Source: Otis tarda (taxonomy: Eukaryota > Chordata > Aves > Otidiformes > Otididae). From it: a stretch of 64,000 nucleotides of DNA. Shown here piece after piece: positions 13,522 through 24,650 of this stretch. A program made the translations under genes and the position numbers. Within the stretch, counting starts at the first letter, position 1; each line of letters begins with the position of its first letter. The stretch is from the NCBI GenBank assembly GCA_026413225.1, contig CM048552.1:162080053-162144052 (forward strand), in the 5' to 3' direction. The notes under the pieces are model-generated. The model saw nothing but the letters and a program-made list of their open reading frames with translations. It did not search any database and had not been told where the DNA came from.

Positions 13522-13977
13522 TCACAGAATCACAGAATGGTTCATGAAGGGGCCTCTGGGAATGTTCCTTCCTGCTAAAAGTAGGGTCAGCCAGAGGAGG
13601 TTGCTCAGTACCTTATCAGTTAGGTTTTGAATACCTCTAAGGATACCAATCCACCTTAGGAAAAATACCAAGGATACCAATCCATAGTCTCTCTGGAAAA
13701 TCTGTTATAGTGTTCAACAATTCTCACGGTAAAAACCTTTTTCTTATGTTTAAATAAAACTTCCCATACTTGCTTTTGTGCACATAGCCTATTGTTTGGT
13801 CACTAAGTATTACTGAGAGTCTGATTCTTTAGTACCCCCACATCAGGTATCCATACATACTGAGAAGATCCCCCGTGGGCCTTGTCTTCTCCAGCCGGAA
13901 CAGTTCAATTTCTCTCATCTTCTATTCATATGAGAGATTTTCCAATCCCTTCATCACCTTCATCGTCCTTTGCTCTA
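13522..13977 (-). mobile_element. Host CR1 copy, 3' part (minus), split by a nested CR1
   Basis: It begins with TCACAGAATCACAGAATGG, the reverse of an (ATTCTGTG)n CR1 tail, and runs through the 3' untranslated region into coding sequence (CTTCTCCAGCCGGAACAGTT...). Homology breaks at TTGCTCTAG and resumes at 14871 with TATGTCCATGTTTTTCTTG. Joining the halves restores the expected reading across the junction, so this is one older element interrupted by another. The copy is diverged, with a small duplication around 13640-13690 (repeated GGATACCAATCCA). Confidence 0.9.
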
Positions 13978-14870
13978 GTTTGCAGATGACACCAAGTTGG
14001 GTGGCGGTGTTGATCTGCCTGAGGGTAGGGAGGCCCTTCAGAGGGATCTGGATAGGCTGGATCGCTGGGCTGAGCTGAATGGGATGAGGTTCAACAAGGC
14101 CAAGTGTCGGGTCCTGCACTTTGGCCACAATAACCCCACGCAGCGCTATAGGCTCGGAGCTGAGTGGCTGGAGGACTGTGAAGAGGAAAGGGACCTGAGG
14201 GTGTTGGTTGATGCTCAGCTGAACATGAGCCGACAGTGTGCCCAGGTGGCCAAGAGGGCCAATGGCATCCTGGCCTGCATTAGAAATAGTGTGGCCAGCA
14301 GGAGCAGGGAGGTAATCATCCCCCTGTATTCGGCACTGGTGAGGCCGCACCTCGAGTATTGTGTTCAGTTTTGGGCCCCTCATTACAAGAAAGACGTTGA
14401 AGCCCTGGAACGTGTCCAGAGAAGGGCAACAAAGCTGGTGAGGGGTCTGGAGCACAAGTCTTATGAGGAGCGGCTGAGAGAGTTGGGATTGTTTAGTCTG
14501 GAGAAGAGGAGGCTCAGGGGAGACCTCATTGCACTCTATAGCTTCCTGAAGGCAGGTTGTGATGAACAGGGGTTTGGCCTCTTCTTCCAGGCAACAAGCA
14601 GGACCCGAGGAAATGGCCACAAGTTGTACCAAAGGAGGTTTGGACCTGAGGAAAAACTTTTTCTCCCAAAGAGTGGTCAGGCACTGGAATGGCCTGCCCA
14701 GGGAGGTGGTGGAGTCGCCGTCCCTGGCAGTGTTCAAGAGGCAGCTTGATGAGAAGCTACAAGATATGGTTTAGTAGCTGTGACAGCAATGGTAGTGGGA
14801 AGACGGTTGGACTAGATGATCTTATAGGTCCCATCCAACCATGTGATTCTATGATTCTATGATTCTATGG
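13978..14870 (+). mobile_element. Nested CR1 copy, plus strand, inserted in an older CR1
   Basis: This is a 5'-truncated CR1 of about 890 bp. It starts at the FADD motif of the reverse transcriptase and ends in about three ATTCTATG units at 14844-14870, after the conserved 3' hairpin (GGTTGGACTAGATGATC ... CCATCCAACC). It sits in the opposite orientation inside the CR1 at 13522-15250. The AG before the first codon is shared by host and insert, so the 5' junction has about 2 bp of microhomology. No clear target duplication is seen, as is usual for CR1. Confidence 0.92.
13979..14774 (+). pseudogene. CR1 ORF2 C-terminal half, frameshifted
   Basis: The frame opens with [10 protein letters not shown], the catalytic motif C of non-LTR reverse transcriptases. 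It continues through thumb and C-terminal segments: [11 protein letters not shown], then [15 protein letters not shown], then [23 protein letters not shown] (the last given in part). The first frame stays open to 14749. The expected ending ([20 protein letters not shown] ... LDEKLQDMV) is in the third frame and stops at 14774, so there is a frameshift near 14630-14660. No start codon, endonuclease or N-terminal palm is present. The copy was dead on arrival, but it is well preserved compared with its host element. Confidence 0.9.
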
Positions 14871-15250
14871 TATGTCCATGTTTTTCTTGTACTGGACAGT
14901 CCAGAACTGGACACAGGTCACAGCACATCGGATGTGGTTTCACATGTGCTGCTTAGGTGGGAAGGATCAGCTACCTTGACCTGCTGGCATCCTTCTTTCT
15001 AATGTAGCCCAGAAGGCTTTTTGGTCTTTGCTGCAAGGGCACACTGTTGGATTATATTCAACTTATGTACACCAATACCCTGAGATCTTTTTCTGCCTAT
15101 CTGTTTTCCAGATGGCCTTCCCTCAGCATGCAGTAGTGTATGGAGTTATTCTTCACCAGGTGAAGGAATTTGTCTTTCCCCTTGTTGAACTTCATGAGTG
15201 CCTGGTCTATCCATTTCTCTCTAGCCTGTCAAGGTCCTCCTGAATGACAG
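14871..15250 (-). mobile_element. Host CR1 copy, 5' part (minus), split by a nested CR1
   Basis: This continues the element at 13522-13977. TTCTTGTACTGGACAGTCC and CAGAACTGGACACAGGTCAC reverse-translate to the CR1 stretch corresponding to YCVQFW. Later, GTTGAACTTCATGAG and AGCCTGTCAAGGTCCTCCTG match the LERW/KFN region. Homology fades near 15250, where the element is 5'-truncated. Confidence 0.88.
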
Positions 15251-18200
15251 CACAAATATTTGGCGTATTTTATAGTCATCCCAGTTGAAAAAGAAGGCTC
15301 CTCCAAAAGCAGTTCACCACATCTGTACTAGAACAAAACAAATGGTCTCCTGAGGATGCCTGTCTCTCATCACTAATTACTGCTGTGCCTAGATGACTAG
15401 CTTGTACTATACACAGAAATTTCCAACTGGCATACTTAGGCAAGGTGAATTTATGGTGAGTGCTTACATTACATGTCAAAATAAAGAACTATGGGAAATC
15501 CAGAAGTGTATAGTTAGTTCATCAGAAATATGCTATGCTTTTTTCATACATCCTCTTTTTAGTAGTGGAAGTCTTGGATTAAATTTTAGTATAACATTTG
15601 CCACAGACAGCATATTTACATTTCATACTGTAAAAAAAAAATAAACAAAAATTATCCCTTTCTTATTTACCTGGTGTGGCATTTGTATATCAATTCAATA
15701 ATTCAATTTAGCTCCTTTTAAATGTTATTAACCTGCTGGCAGACAAATACTTATTTATTGAAATTTTGCTTCTTCAAGGATGTTCAAAGGAAAATAAGCA
15801 GATGTATCCATTGTGTACAACTATGTCATTTAACTGGACAGAATGAATGATCTTCAAGACATAAGGAAAATGCATATGCCGTGGGTATAGACAGTATTCG
15901 TTAGACTCAACACACAAGGAAACAAGTTTTCCTGTTTAGGTATCAGAATTAGACCTACTCAAATACGACCAAAGTGAGTTTTGGCCTTATCATCTCCAGC
16001 ATGAGATAGTCTGTTTGATTAGATATGATGGTTTTTTTAGTGCTCATAACTTTGGCAAATATTAACCCTTCAGACTAAAAATCCACAGACTAGAATCAAT
16101 ATTGAGAATGTAAATCATAAAAAAAATGCCCCAAGTTCAAGCTCAGACTATCAGAATAAGTCTTACAAGTGACCAGATATTTTAAAGTTTGAATCATGAG
16201 TACTTCATCATTGATACATAAAACGCTACATTTTCTACAGCATCACACCTTCTCCTGGCCTTTCTTTATACTTCCCCTTTTTCCACAGCTGAGGATATCC
16301 TCATTCTCCCATAGTATAAATAACAGTTTGGTGTGTAAGGACAGAAAAAAAGGAAGCAGGCAAAGGAAGAACAGCAACTAACTGAATTGTTTTTCAAAAG
16401 ATGGAAAAGAAAAAAAAAAGAACCATAATGCTCCACTGGGACCTTGCTGCTGCTTCTTTTTCTAAAAACAAACAAACAAATGAATGTTCAGATTTCTAAG
16501 GTCTGGTGTAACTTGACAAATAGAATCATTTGAGGCCCTGATCACCTCTAGGTACAGACTGCCCTGAGTAAAAAGGGAGCTAGAGCATCCGTAGCCTTTG
16601 CTGCAGGCATCAGCTGATACAATGCATTTGCTCTCAGTCCTGCAATGTGCTTGCAGCTATTCAGCTGTGTAGCTTCCTCTTCCCACACAACCATTTCAGA
16701 GACTCTGCTTCCCCTCCAGAAATCTCAACTCAAACTAGGGTTACTGGCTATAAATGTTCCTCTACTTGCCAGCTCACTCATTAACTCTGAAATCATTTAG
16801 CAAAGCTAAAGTCTTAAAAGTATGCAGAGAAGAGGAGAGCCTGCTGTCTATTGCTTTCACTTACATAGCTCACTGCATAAGAGGATATACGTAGACTCAG
16901 AGAATCCAAAGTTGTTAATCTGAGGTGATTTCTAAAGGGATGGAAAATGGATCTGTTTCTGTTTTCTTTTTCAAAAATAACTGTGCTACAAAGCAACGTT
17001 GTCAAGAACGGAAAAATAAGTTAGACATAAGACTGACACTTTAATTGCAAATAACACAGCCTCCCAAGTGCCATAGTAACACCTTGTATCTGCAAATAGG
17101 AGATTTAACATGCCAATTTGTTTGGATGCAGATGTGTGTAAAAAATAATAGAGGTAATTTTGCTAGGCTTACAGGTAAACAAACGTTACACATAATTTCT
17201 TCTCAGAAATATATGTAGCAGTTGAAATACATGTAGTAGTTGAAATGTCCTCCTCCTGTCTCTCCTGTAATTAGTGAGTTGTGGCTGCTCTAGATGACAT
17301 CCCATGATCCTGGGACTACGCAGATCTCCATCTACATTCTGGATGAATCTTGTCCTACTTCCCAGTGTATATCTATTATCTATCACAGGGTATACGATAT
17401 GATTTTTGATAATAACTTTTTTTTTCCTGTTAGACAGTATCTCATATTGTCCATAGTATCATTCAAAACTGATTATTTGTTGTTTGTGGGTTTTTGTCTT
17501 TTTTAAAAAAAGTAAGAGATATAAGCAGGTGAATTTGTGCCACTTTGTTTATAATTCTATCCAGGATACACATCATTTGTATGAAAGGCTCATTCCATTC
17601 CTCAGATACAAACAGATCGTGGTTTGGAGATGTATCCAGTGACGATCGCTAACATGCACCTCAGTTAGCAAGGACAATTGTGATGTATAAAATTCAGGAA
17701 GTTGTCAGAGACATTGTCAATGAAAAAAAGAACACAATATCGAAAGTTGCTTACATGCAGGCCAGAGACACAGTTAATGCTGGAGTTGATTACACCATGG
17801 TTTGAACTGTCCTAAAATGTTCTGGTAGAAAAGACCATAAAAGAAGTTGAGAAGGGCTCTGCATGAGATCCTTTAATCCTTTGGACCTGAGGTGAAGAAA
17901 GAGATCCAGTGCCACTTAGTCAAGGGTGGTTAGCAAATATGATGATAAATCTTCATCAGACATACAAATGTCAAGCAAAATGGATAGGGAGATCAAATTA
18001 CTTGGCATAGGGTTATCTGGCTCTGCAGGGATATAGGAAATGAAAAAACAGTGATGCTAAGATTTTTTTTGAACGCTTATTTGCTGGCAAATAAAAAAAG
18101 CTGAGAGAGGTGGTATCTTTTCCTCTTCTTTTAAACTAAATAATAATTAGATTTGGATTATGATAACCAAAAGAAAAGCAGCTGTGTCTAAGGAAGGGCT

Positions 18201-18329
18201 GAAGACAATAAGACTGTGCACCGTGAAGTATCTGTCAAACAATTAGAAGTGATCCATCAGTAGAATGAAAACTTGCTCCTAGCCTTGGATTCCTGGTATT
18301 TTGCCTCAATATGTTTTGCATACCGTGTT
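15251..18329. other. AT-rich unique sequence, no confirmed gene
   Basis: No transposon end was recognised. 17560-18060 is somewhat less AT-rich and contains a short ORF (17683-17808, 41 codons plus stop) that reads like peptide-coding sequence but matches no family I recognise. The remaining frames look like chance. Confidence 0.45.
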
Positions 18330-18361
18330 GTATCTAAGAATCAATGTATCTAAGAATCAAT
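18330..18361 (+). repeat. 16-bp tandem duplication at a CR1 5' junction
   Basis: GTATCTAAGAATCAAT occurs twice in a row (18330-18345 and 18346-18361), directly against the first recognisable CR1 codons (TGCGCCCTTGTGGCC). Confidence 0.9.
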
Positions 18362-18876
18362 GCGCCCTTGTGGCCCAGAAGGCCAACCGCATCCTGGGCT
18401 GCATCAAGAGGAGCGTGGCCAGCAGGTTGAGGGAGGTGATTCTGCCCCTCTACTCTGCCCTGGTGAGACACCACCTGGAGTACTGTGTCCAGTTCTGGAG
18501 TCCCCAACACAAGAAGGACATGGACCAGTTGGAAAGGGTCCAGAGAAGGGCCACCAAGATGATCAGAGGGCTGGAGCACCTCTCCTATGAGGACAGGCTG
18601 AGAGAGTTGGGGCTGTTCAGCCTGGAGAAGAGGAGGCTCCGGGGAGACCTGATAGCTGTCTTCCAATACCTCAAGGGGGCCTACAGGAAAGATGGGGAGA
18701 AGCTGTTCAGTAGGGCCTGTTGTGATAGGACAAGGGGTAATGGGTTTAAATTAGAAGGAGGTAGGTTTAGATTAGATATTAGAAAAAAATTTTTTACACT
18801 GAGAGTTGTAGAGCACTGGAACAGGTTGCCCAGAGAGGTGGTGGATGCCCCATCCCTGGAAGGCCAGGCTGGATGA
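18361..18876 (+). pseudogene. CR1 ORF2 C-terminal fragment with an 8-nt deletion
   Basis: About 170 codons of CR1 ORF2 downstream of the polymerase palm, with [20 protein letters not shown], then [18 protein letters not shown] and [20 protein letters not shown]. The frame ends early as PSLEGQAG. Compared with the sister copy at 47504-48442, which reads [16 protein letters not shown], about 8 nt is missing after the Leu-Glu codons. This shifts the last 15 or so codons out of frame. No catalytic residues are included. Confidence 0.9.
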
Positions 18877-18992
18877 GGCTCTGAGCAACCTGATCTAGTC
18901 AGGGATGTCCCTGCTCTTGCAGGGGGGTTGGACTAGATGACCTTTGAAGGTCCCTTCCAACTCTAACCATTCTATGATTCTATGATTCTATG
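18361..18992 (+). mobile_element. CR1 LINE, 5'-truncated, plus strand
   Basis: About 630 bp of CR1 3' end. Coding sequence runs from [14 protein letters not shown] through the C-terminal domain, then the 3' hairpin (GGTTGGACTAGATGACC ... GGTCCCTTCCAAC) and about three ATTCTATG units ending near 18992. Sequence and tail match the minus-strand copies at 21771 and 47426 closely, so the three probably belong to one subfamily. Confidence 0.95.
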
Positions 18993-21770
18993 AATCTAGG
19001 AAACAGTCTTTGTTCAAGTCTTATCTCTGATGACTTTTTTCAAAGACAATATCACCACTCTAACCTGGCACCTAAATCCAGTATTTGGCATATGTAACAT
19101 AATAACCTTCTCCAACAGTGATATTAAAGTATGGTAAGATCCTTTTGAAGACCTATTTTTACTCAATCCTATTCATTCTTCTAAATAAGTTGAGTAATTT
19201 TTTTTTTTTCAGTTTCTGTATCTATTTTCAGTCTTACATGTTTTTGTCCAGACTCAGTATCAGGACAGCTGCCTACAGCACCTAAGCTATGATTTTGAAA
19301 AATACTGGTGCAACATTATCAATTTACCTTCTTCTTTCAGTACAAAAATACACTTCGAATATAATTATCTTTTTTTCATTCACTGTTTCAGTGTCCCTAC
19401 CCCTCATCATACTGTCCACATATTTCTGAAGGTTATCTTTAACCACATTAAGGACACTTTTTAGCTGAAGAAGGTTTCTTACCTGCAAAATTGTAATTTG
19501 CTGTTATATAATAAAGGTATCTTAAATTAATTTAAAAGTACATATATCTTTTCTTGCTCAATTTTGATCATAATTTTTGACACTGTTAAAACATTTCTGC
19601 TTTTGTCCTATGTATTTTTTTTTCTTCCTTTTTGATTGCTTGTCACAACAACTTTCATTTGTGTCTCAACATCTGAGGACACAAAAGGCTAACCTGAGAA
19701 TGTGCTGTACTTCTATGCTGGAAATGTTTGTATGCTTTTCTGTTGATTAACAAAGCAGATGACAAATACAAACGAAAAAAAAATGGCCATGACCTTCCAA
19801 CACTCAAAGAAGAAAGATTTAGTGGTTTTAATCAACAGAAAAATGCTGGTTTGGATGATTCAATGAGTGAAAGTAAATAGAAGAGATTTATTTTCACTGG
19901 AGGCAAGGGTGAGAAATGACAGCTTCGCTACTCACTTGCATATATATCCACCTAACGGACATGCACCTGTCTAATATAGATGCAAGTCCTTTTTCTGGTA
20001 GTACATTTGCTTTGTTTTTGCAGGTGAAGGAAACCATAGGGGAGATGTTTAATTGAACTCTGGTGTGGAGGACAGACACGGGGAAGCAGAATGGCTTCCA
20101 GCTTTCACTTACAAATTAAAGAAAATCCTCAGGGATCTTTAACTGGCAGACATTTGGAGGAAATTAAATGCTAATGTGTGCAGTTGTACTTTTTACACCC
20201 ACAGACATCAAATATATAAAGACATTAACGTCTCTTCTGTTGCAGCAAATTCATAATATATGCACAAGGTATAAGGTTAAATCTTATGAAGTAAGGTAAG
20301 AATTCAATATCAAATCATGCACTTGCAATATAACATGAGTTCAGACATTTTCAGCCTTAAACTGCTTAAATAAATGACTAACACTTTTTTATGTGCAAAA
20401 ATATGGCACTACTGCAGAATTAGAGAAGGTCCTTGTTGAATACTACAATGTGAATCGTGCCCAGGAGAATACAGTAAATGAGGTTCTGGGATGGCATGAA
20501 AGTTCTTATGCATAAGCTTTCAACAGCTCCATACGCAGAAGAAAAACGTTTTAAGCATTTCTTGCTGAAGAGCTTCAAAAAAGACTTCAGCAACTCAGCA
20601 GAAAGAATACCTACCAATACTGCCACAGAGTGAGTGCTGGTCACTGTGATTAGAAAGCTCATGTGCTTTGTCATACTCTTCTGTTTTGTAGGTTATGATG
20701 AATGTGTGCACGAGTGTAAATGAGAAATTATGGTATTAATATGTTGGTTTTGTGCTGTCATAAACTGTCAGAAGGCTAGTATCTTTGGGAGAGAGCAGCA
20801 TGTAAACAGTCAACTTAGGAACTAGTAGTACAGGAAAATGGTTTGGGAAAGCATTGGATGACCATGTGAACAGACTTTCAAAAATCAATCAACAGCTGAA
20901 TATATAAAGAGATGATTAATCATATAAAACACATGCTTTAAAACAGGAGGGAAAGCAACGGAATTTAAAAGGAAAAAAGTTAATTATGTGGGTTTGGTTT
21001 TCTGCAAAGAACAAAAAAAAAATCCATCTGTTTCCTTAGAAACCTAATATTGGGTACTAGATGAAAACCCCACTGAGTTCTCCCTTAAGCTTAAGGGATG
21101 CCTGAAAGTGGGATTTGTGTGACCCAAATGTTATCTATACCTGAACAAGGCTCATTTTGTAGTCAGTGAAGAGAAATAGCTGTTGAAAAGACAACTTAGA
21201 TGACCCATCTTTAGGATTTTAACACTGAGATTAATTCCATCCCAAGTTCTTACCCACACTAATACTTGACGTTACTGAATTGCTTTACATGGAAACCTGT
21301 AGCAGTCCACATAAGTTAGGCCTAGTTGAAAGTAGTCTTAGCATATGTGGTTAAGCTTTAATTGACTTTTTAAAGTAAGGGAGTAGCTAAGCAGAGAAAT
21401 AACAAACATAAACCTGTGAAAGAGTGAAAAGTGTGACTGTTGAGATTCTTTGAGACAGGAAGACTGAATGTCAGCACCAGTCATTTGTCGGGCATCCAGT
21501 GGATCTGAATGGGCCAGTTAAGACTTGGGTATTCTCTACCCCATCCTAGCATGGAGAGTGTCCAGAATTGCTCAGGGAGAAAACTTTAGGGACCCTACAG
21601 CCCTGCAATAGGGTCAGGATCACCTATTTGTCTTCCAGACGTGTCTGAGAAGAGAAGAGCTTATTTGAATCTGAAGGAAGATGCATGGCACATCTGGAAC
21701 CTCTGTGCTGACCCACCAGTCTCTCCTGGACTTCATGTTCTTTCACAGAGAACAGGAAAGTCATGTCATT
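18993..21770. other. AT-rich unique sequence, no gene seen
   Basis: No repeat terminus or credible exon was recognised. An 18-bp perfect palindrome lies at 21081-21098. Frames at 19894-20079 and 20420-20674 show no domains. Confidence 0.5.
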
Positions 21771-21957
21771 TCATAGAATCATAGAATCATAGAATGGTTA
21801 GGGTTGGAAGGGACCTTCAAAGGTCATCTAGTCCAACCCCCCTGCAAGGAGCAGGGACATCCCCCACTAGATCAGGTTGCTCAGAGCCTCATCCAGCCTG
21901 GCCTTGAACGTTTCCAGGGATGGGGCCTCCACCACCTTTCTGGGCAACCTGTTCCAG
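21771..21957 (-). mobile_element. CR1 LINE 3' end, short, minus strand
   Basis: It begins TCATAGAATCATAGAATCAT, the reverse of an (ATTCTATG)n tail. It then shows the 3' hairpin and the final ORF2 codons, which read [20 protein letters not shown] and LSNLI. It ends abruptly near CTGTTCCAG. At about 187 bp this is one of the shortest copies here, and it stays in frame over its coding part. Confidence 0.95.
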
Positions 21958-23370
21958 TTGTATAATTGTGTATATCTGTGGTGAAAATGTTTAGGTATCT
22001 GAACCCACTCAGTCTCCACACTATAATTTGGTCTGAAGCCAAAACAAAACCACAGCACATTGCTTAAAAACAGCTGCCTTGCAGATGGCTGCAACATAGA
22101 GTACAGACAGACTGTAAGTTTCCAACAGATTTTCAAACAGCTAAGTTGGTCTACATAGCTACACGGTTTCACCTGCAGATCTGATTCAGCAGCTGTCATT
22201 CATCGGTACATATCTTTCCTACTTATATTTTGTATCTGTAATATCTGTATTTTGTAGGCTTGCAATCACTGATGTTAAATTCCTAGCAGCATGTTACATA
22301 AAGGTTAGGTAGGTTGATGTTAAAGTTCTTTTTTTTAATCTAATCTTTTGTAAGCACAGAAAATTAAAATGTAAACTTATGACAGAGGGCTCACCAGGAT
22401 CTTAAAACGATCTGAAAAAGTAATAATTGGGGAAAAATATCTGCTGACAATGCCATAGGGAAAGTAAACAAAGAATGCAATGGAGTAGAGTCAATATATC
22501 TAGATACAGAAACACCCAGGATAGGTACATGTTGATGATTCTGCACAGCTTTGTTGGATTTTCTGCCTCAGCTTGGTCCTCTCTCTGCATCACTGTGTGA
22601 TATGAGTCTTCTGATCACTGTTCCTTGCATGGAGTGTCTCTCCTCTAGCCTCAAACGTCTGTAACACACTTCAGTCTATCACTCTTTCTACAACCATTGA
22701 GCATGGTTGTGACATTTTTATTGCAACTGTAAAAGAGTATTTTCTGTAAAATAATAATAATAAAAATCATCTACATTTGTGATGTGTTTCTCTACTGGCA
22801 TAAGAAAGCTTAAACTTCGGTTATTTTTCTCTTTTTCTTCTGATTTCCAGGAATGTGAGGATCACTGTATGACTAGCTTTTAATAAAGCAAATAAGGATT
22901 AATTTTTTAATACTTTGGGTATTTTTTTGCTTGGTATGGGATGGAGAGAACATAGTAATTTAATCTCTCTATGTTCAGAATTCTGAAAACTGTAAAGATG
23001 AAAAGCAATTCATTTCAGAAAAAAAACCCAAAAATTTCATTTTAAAACTTTGAAAAACTGCAATAATTTTGAAAAAAAAATTAAATTAATTTTTATTTTG
23101 GAAATATTATAGAAATTTTAATTTTAACTTGTTGTATCATCTGTATTTTTAAAATTACTTAGTCATAGATTTTTAAAAAATTAGCAAATGTTGCCCAGAT
23201 GAACTTATAAAATTGTTTTTATGGCAGCAATCCCTGCTGCCCAAAGACACAGAAATGCCCAGTGCATTCAAAGCATACTGTTCTCAGCCTTAGGGGTAAC
23301 TTATTAATGTATATAGATACCTGATGAGGGTGGGTAAAAGAGATGGTGCCAGAGGTTTCTTTGTACCACC
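21958..23370. other. AT-rich unique sequence, no gene seen
   Basis: Very AT-rich between 22860 and 23220. A short (AAT)n run lies at 22750-22764. No gene or repeat terminus was recognised. Confidence 0.5.
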
Positions 23371-23620
23371 TAGTGACAGATGAGAGGCAACACGCACAAA
23401 CTGAAATTCAATTTAAGTATAAGGAAAACCATCTTACAGTGACAGTGATCAAAGACTGGAACAGCTCAGACAGGCTTGGAGTCCCCATCCCATTTAGATA
23501 TTCTAAACACAACTGACAAAGTTCTGAGCAACTTGTTCTAATTGGCTCTGCTTTGAGTAGGGATGTTAGACTAGATTCCAGTGGCTCCTTCCGACCTCAG
23601 CTACCTGTCATTCTTTGAAT
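23371..23620 (+). mobile_element. Old CR1 LINE 3' fragment, plus strand
   Basis: The order of CR1 landmarks is kept although heavily mutated: GAGAGGCAACACGCACAAAC, AAGTATAAGGAAAACC, GTGATCAAAGACTGGAACAG, GAGTCCCCATCC, CTGAGCAACTTGTTCTAATTG, then TTAGACTAGATTCCAG and TCCTTCCGACCTCAG near the 3' hairpin. The tail has decayed to ATTCTTTGA. It looks like the oldest clear CR1 copy in the window. Confidence 0.85.
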
Positions 23621-24350
23621 AAAATAAATAAAAGCTGTAATAAAGCAGCTAAAGTGTTAATCCAGATATTTAAAAGAAACAAACAAACAAACAAATGGAA
23701 TTCCAACAGATTACAATCAAGACACAGCTTCCTGCTGAAAACAGTTTCTTATCACAGATGATCAGACAAATAACTGTCTCACTGCAGCACTTTTAATTGA
23801 ATCAGACCAGAAGAAAGTAAGATCCTAATTTTCCATTTCTGCACTTAATTCAGTCTTTCAAAATGAAGGCTCTATATGTATTGGAAGAAATTAATTCTGA
23901 CACTTGCAAACTAGACCTGTGGACCTTGTAGATTTTGAAAGTTGTTGTGAAATAGTAGACCAGAATGAGAGCTGTACTGACAATAGTAGAAAGAGAGAGA
24001 AATTACAGCTCTGAAGAGAATTTGATTGGCCAAAAATTATCTTTGCCTTACTGGTAGCACATCTTTTTTTTTCTGGCCTCCCACTCCTGCTGCTGCCAGG
24101 CTCAGTTTCTTGCAATGTCTAGAAACAGAACCCACAAGGTGGTCACTTTTCCTTTCACTCTTGTTCAGTAATAAAGAATTCAGCTGCTGGAAGTGGTTTT
24201 TTTAGTGTAAATTCAGAGCTTAAGGTTGAAATGCACTAGGACAGTGTTTCTTAGTGCTAGAATACATATGCTCCTAAAAACAAAGCAACTTTTTTATTAT
24301 TATTATTTTTACATACGTTAAACAGAAAAAAAACCCAAACCTCTGAAACA
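23621..24350. other. Unique sequence, no gene seen
   Basis: AT-rich with a short (CAAA)n run at 23677-23695. Nothing else was recognised. Confidence 0.45.
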
Positions 24351-24650
24351 GATCAGGTTGCTCAAAGCCCCATTCAACCTGACCTTGAATGCATCCAGGA
24401 ATGGGGAATCTACCATGTCTCTAGGCAACCTGTTCCAGTGTTTCACCACCCTCATTGTAAAAAATTTCTTCCTTATGTCTACTGTAAATCTACCCTCTTT
24501 TAATTTAAAATCATTACTCCTTGCCCTATTGCAACAGGCTCTGGTAAAAATATTCTCCCTGTCTTATAAGCCCACTTTAAGTATTGAAAGGCTGCAATAA
24601 GATCTCCCCAGAGCCTTCTCTTCAGACTGAACAAGCTCAGTTCTCTCAGC
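24351..24650 (-). mobile_element. CR1 LINE coding fragment, minus strand, 3' tail missing
   Basis: It starts at GATCAGGTTGCTCAAAGCCC, which encodes the last ORF2 residues, and runs back through GGCAACCTGTTCCAGTGTTT and GATCTCCCCAGAGCCTTCTC to CAGTTCTCTCAGC. The 3' hairpin and octamer tail expected before 24351 are absent. The copy either lost its end by deletion or was cut there. Confidence 0.88.

Noticed and set aside
13922-14737. 271-codon open frame on the minus strand
   Set aside because: It is antisense to the nested plus-strand CR1, where the opposite frame carries the true FADD motif. The same holds for the frames on the strand opposite the CR1 copies at 18334-18666 and 47483-48427.
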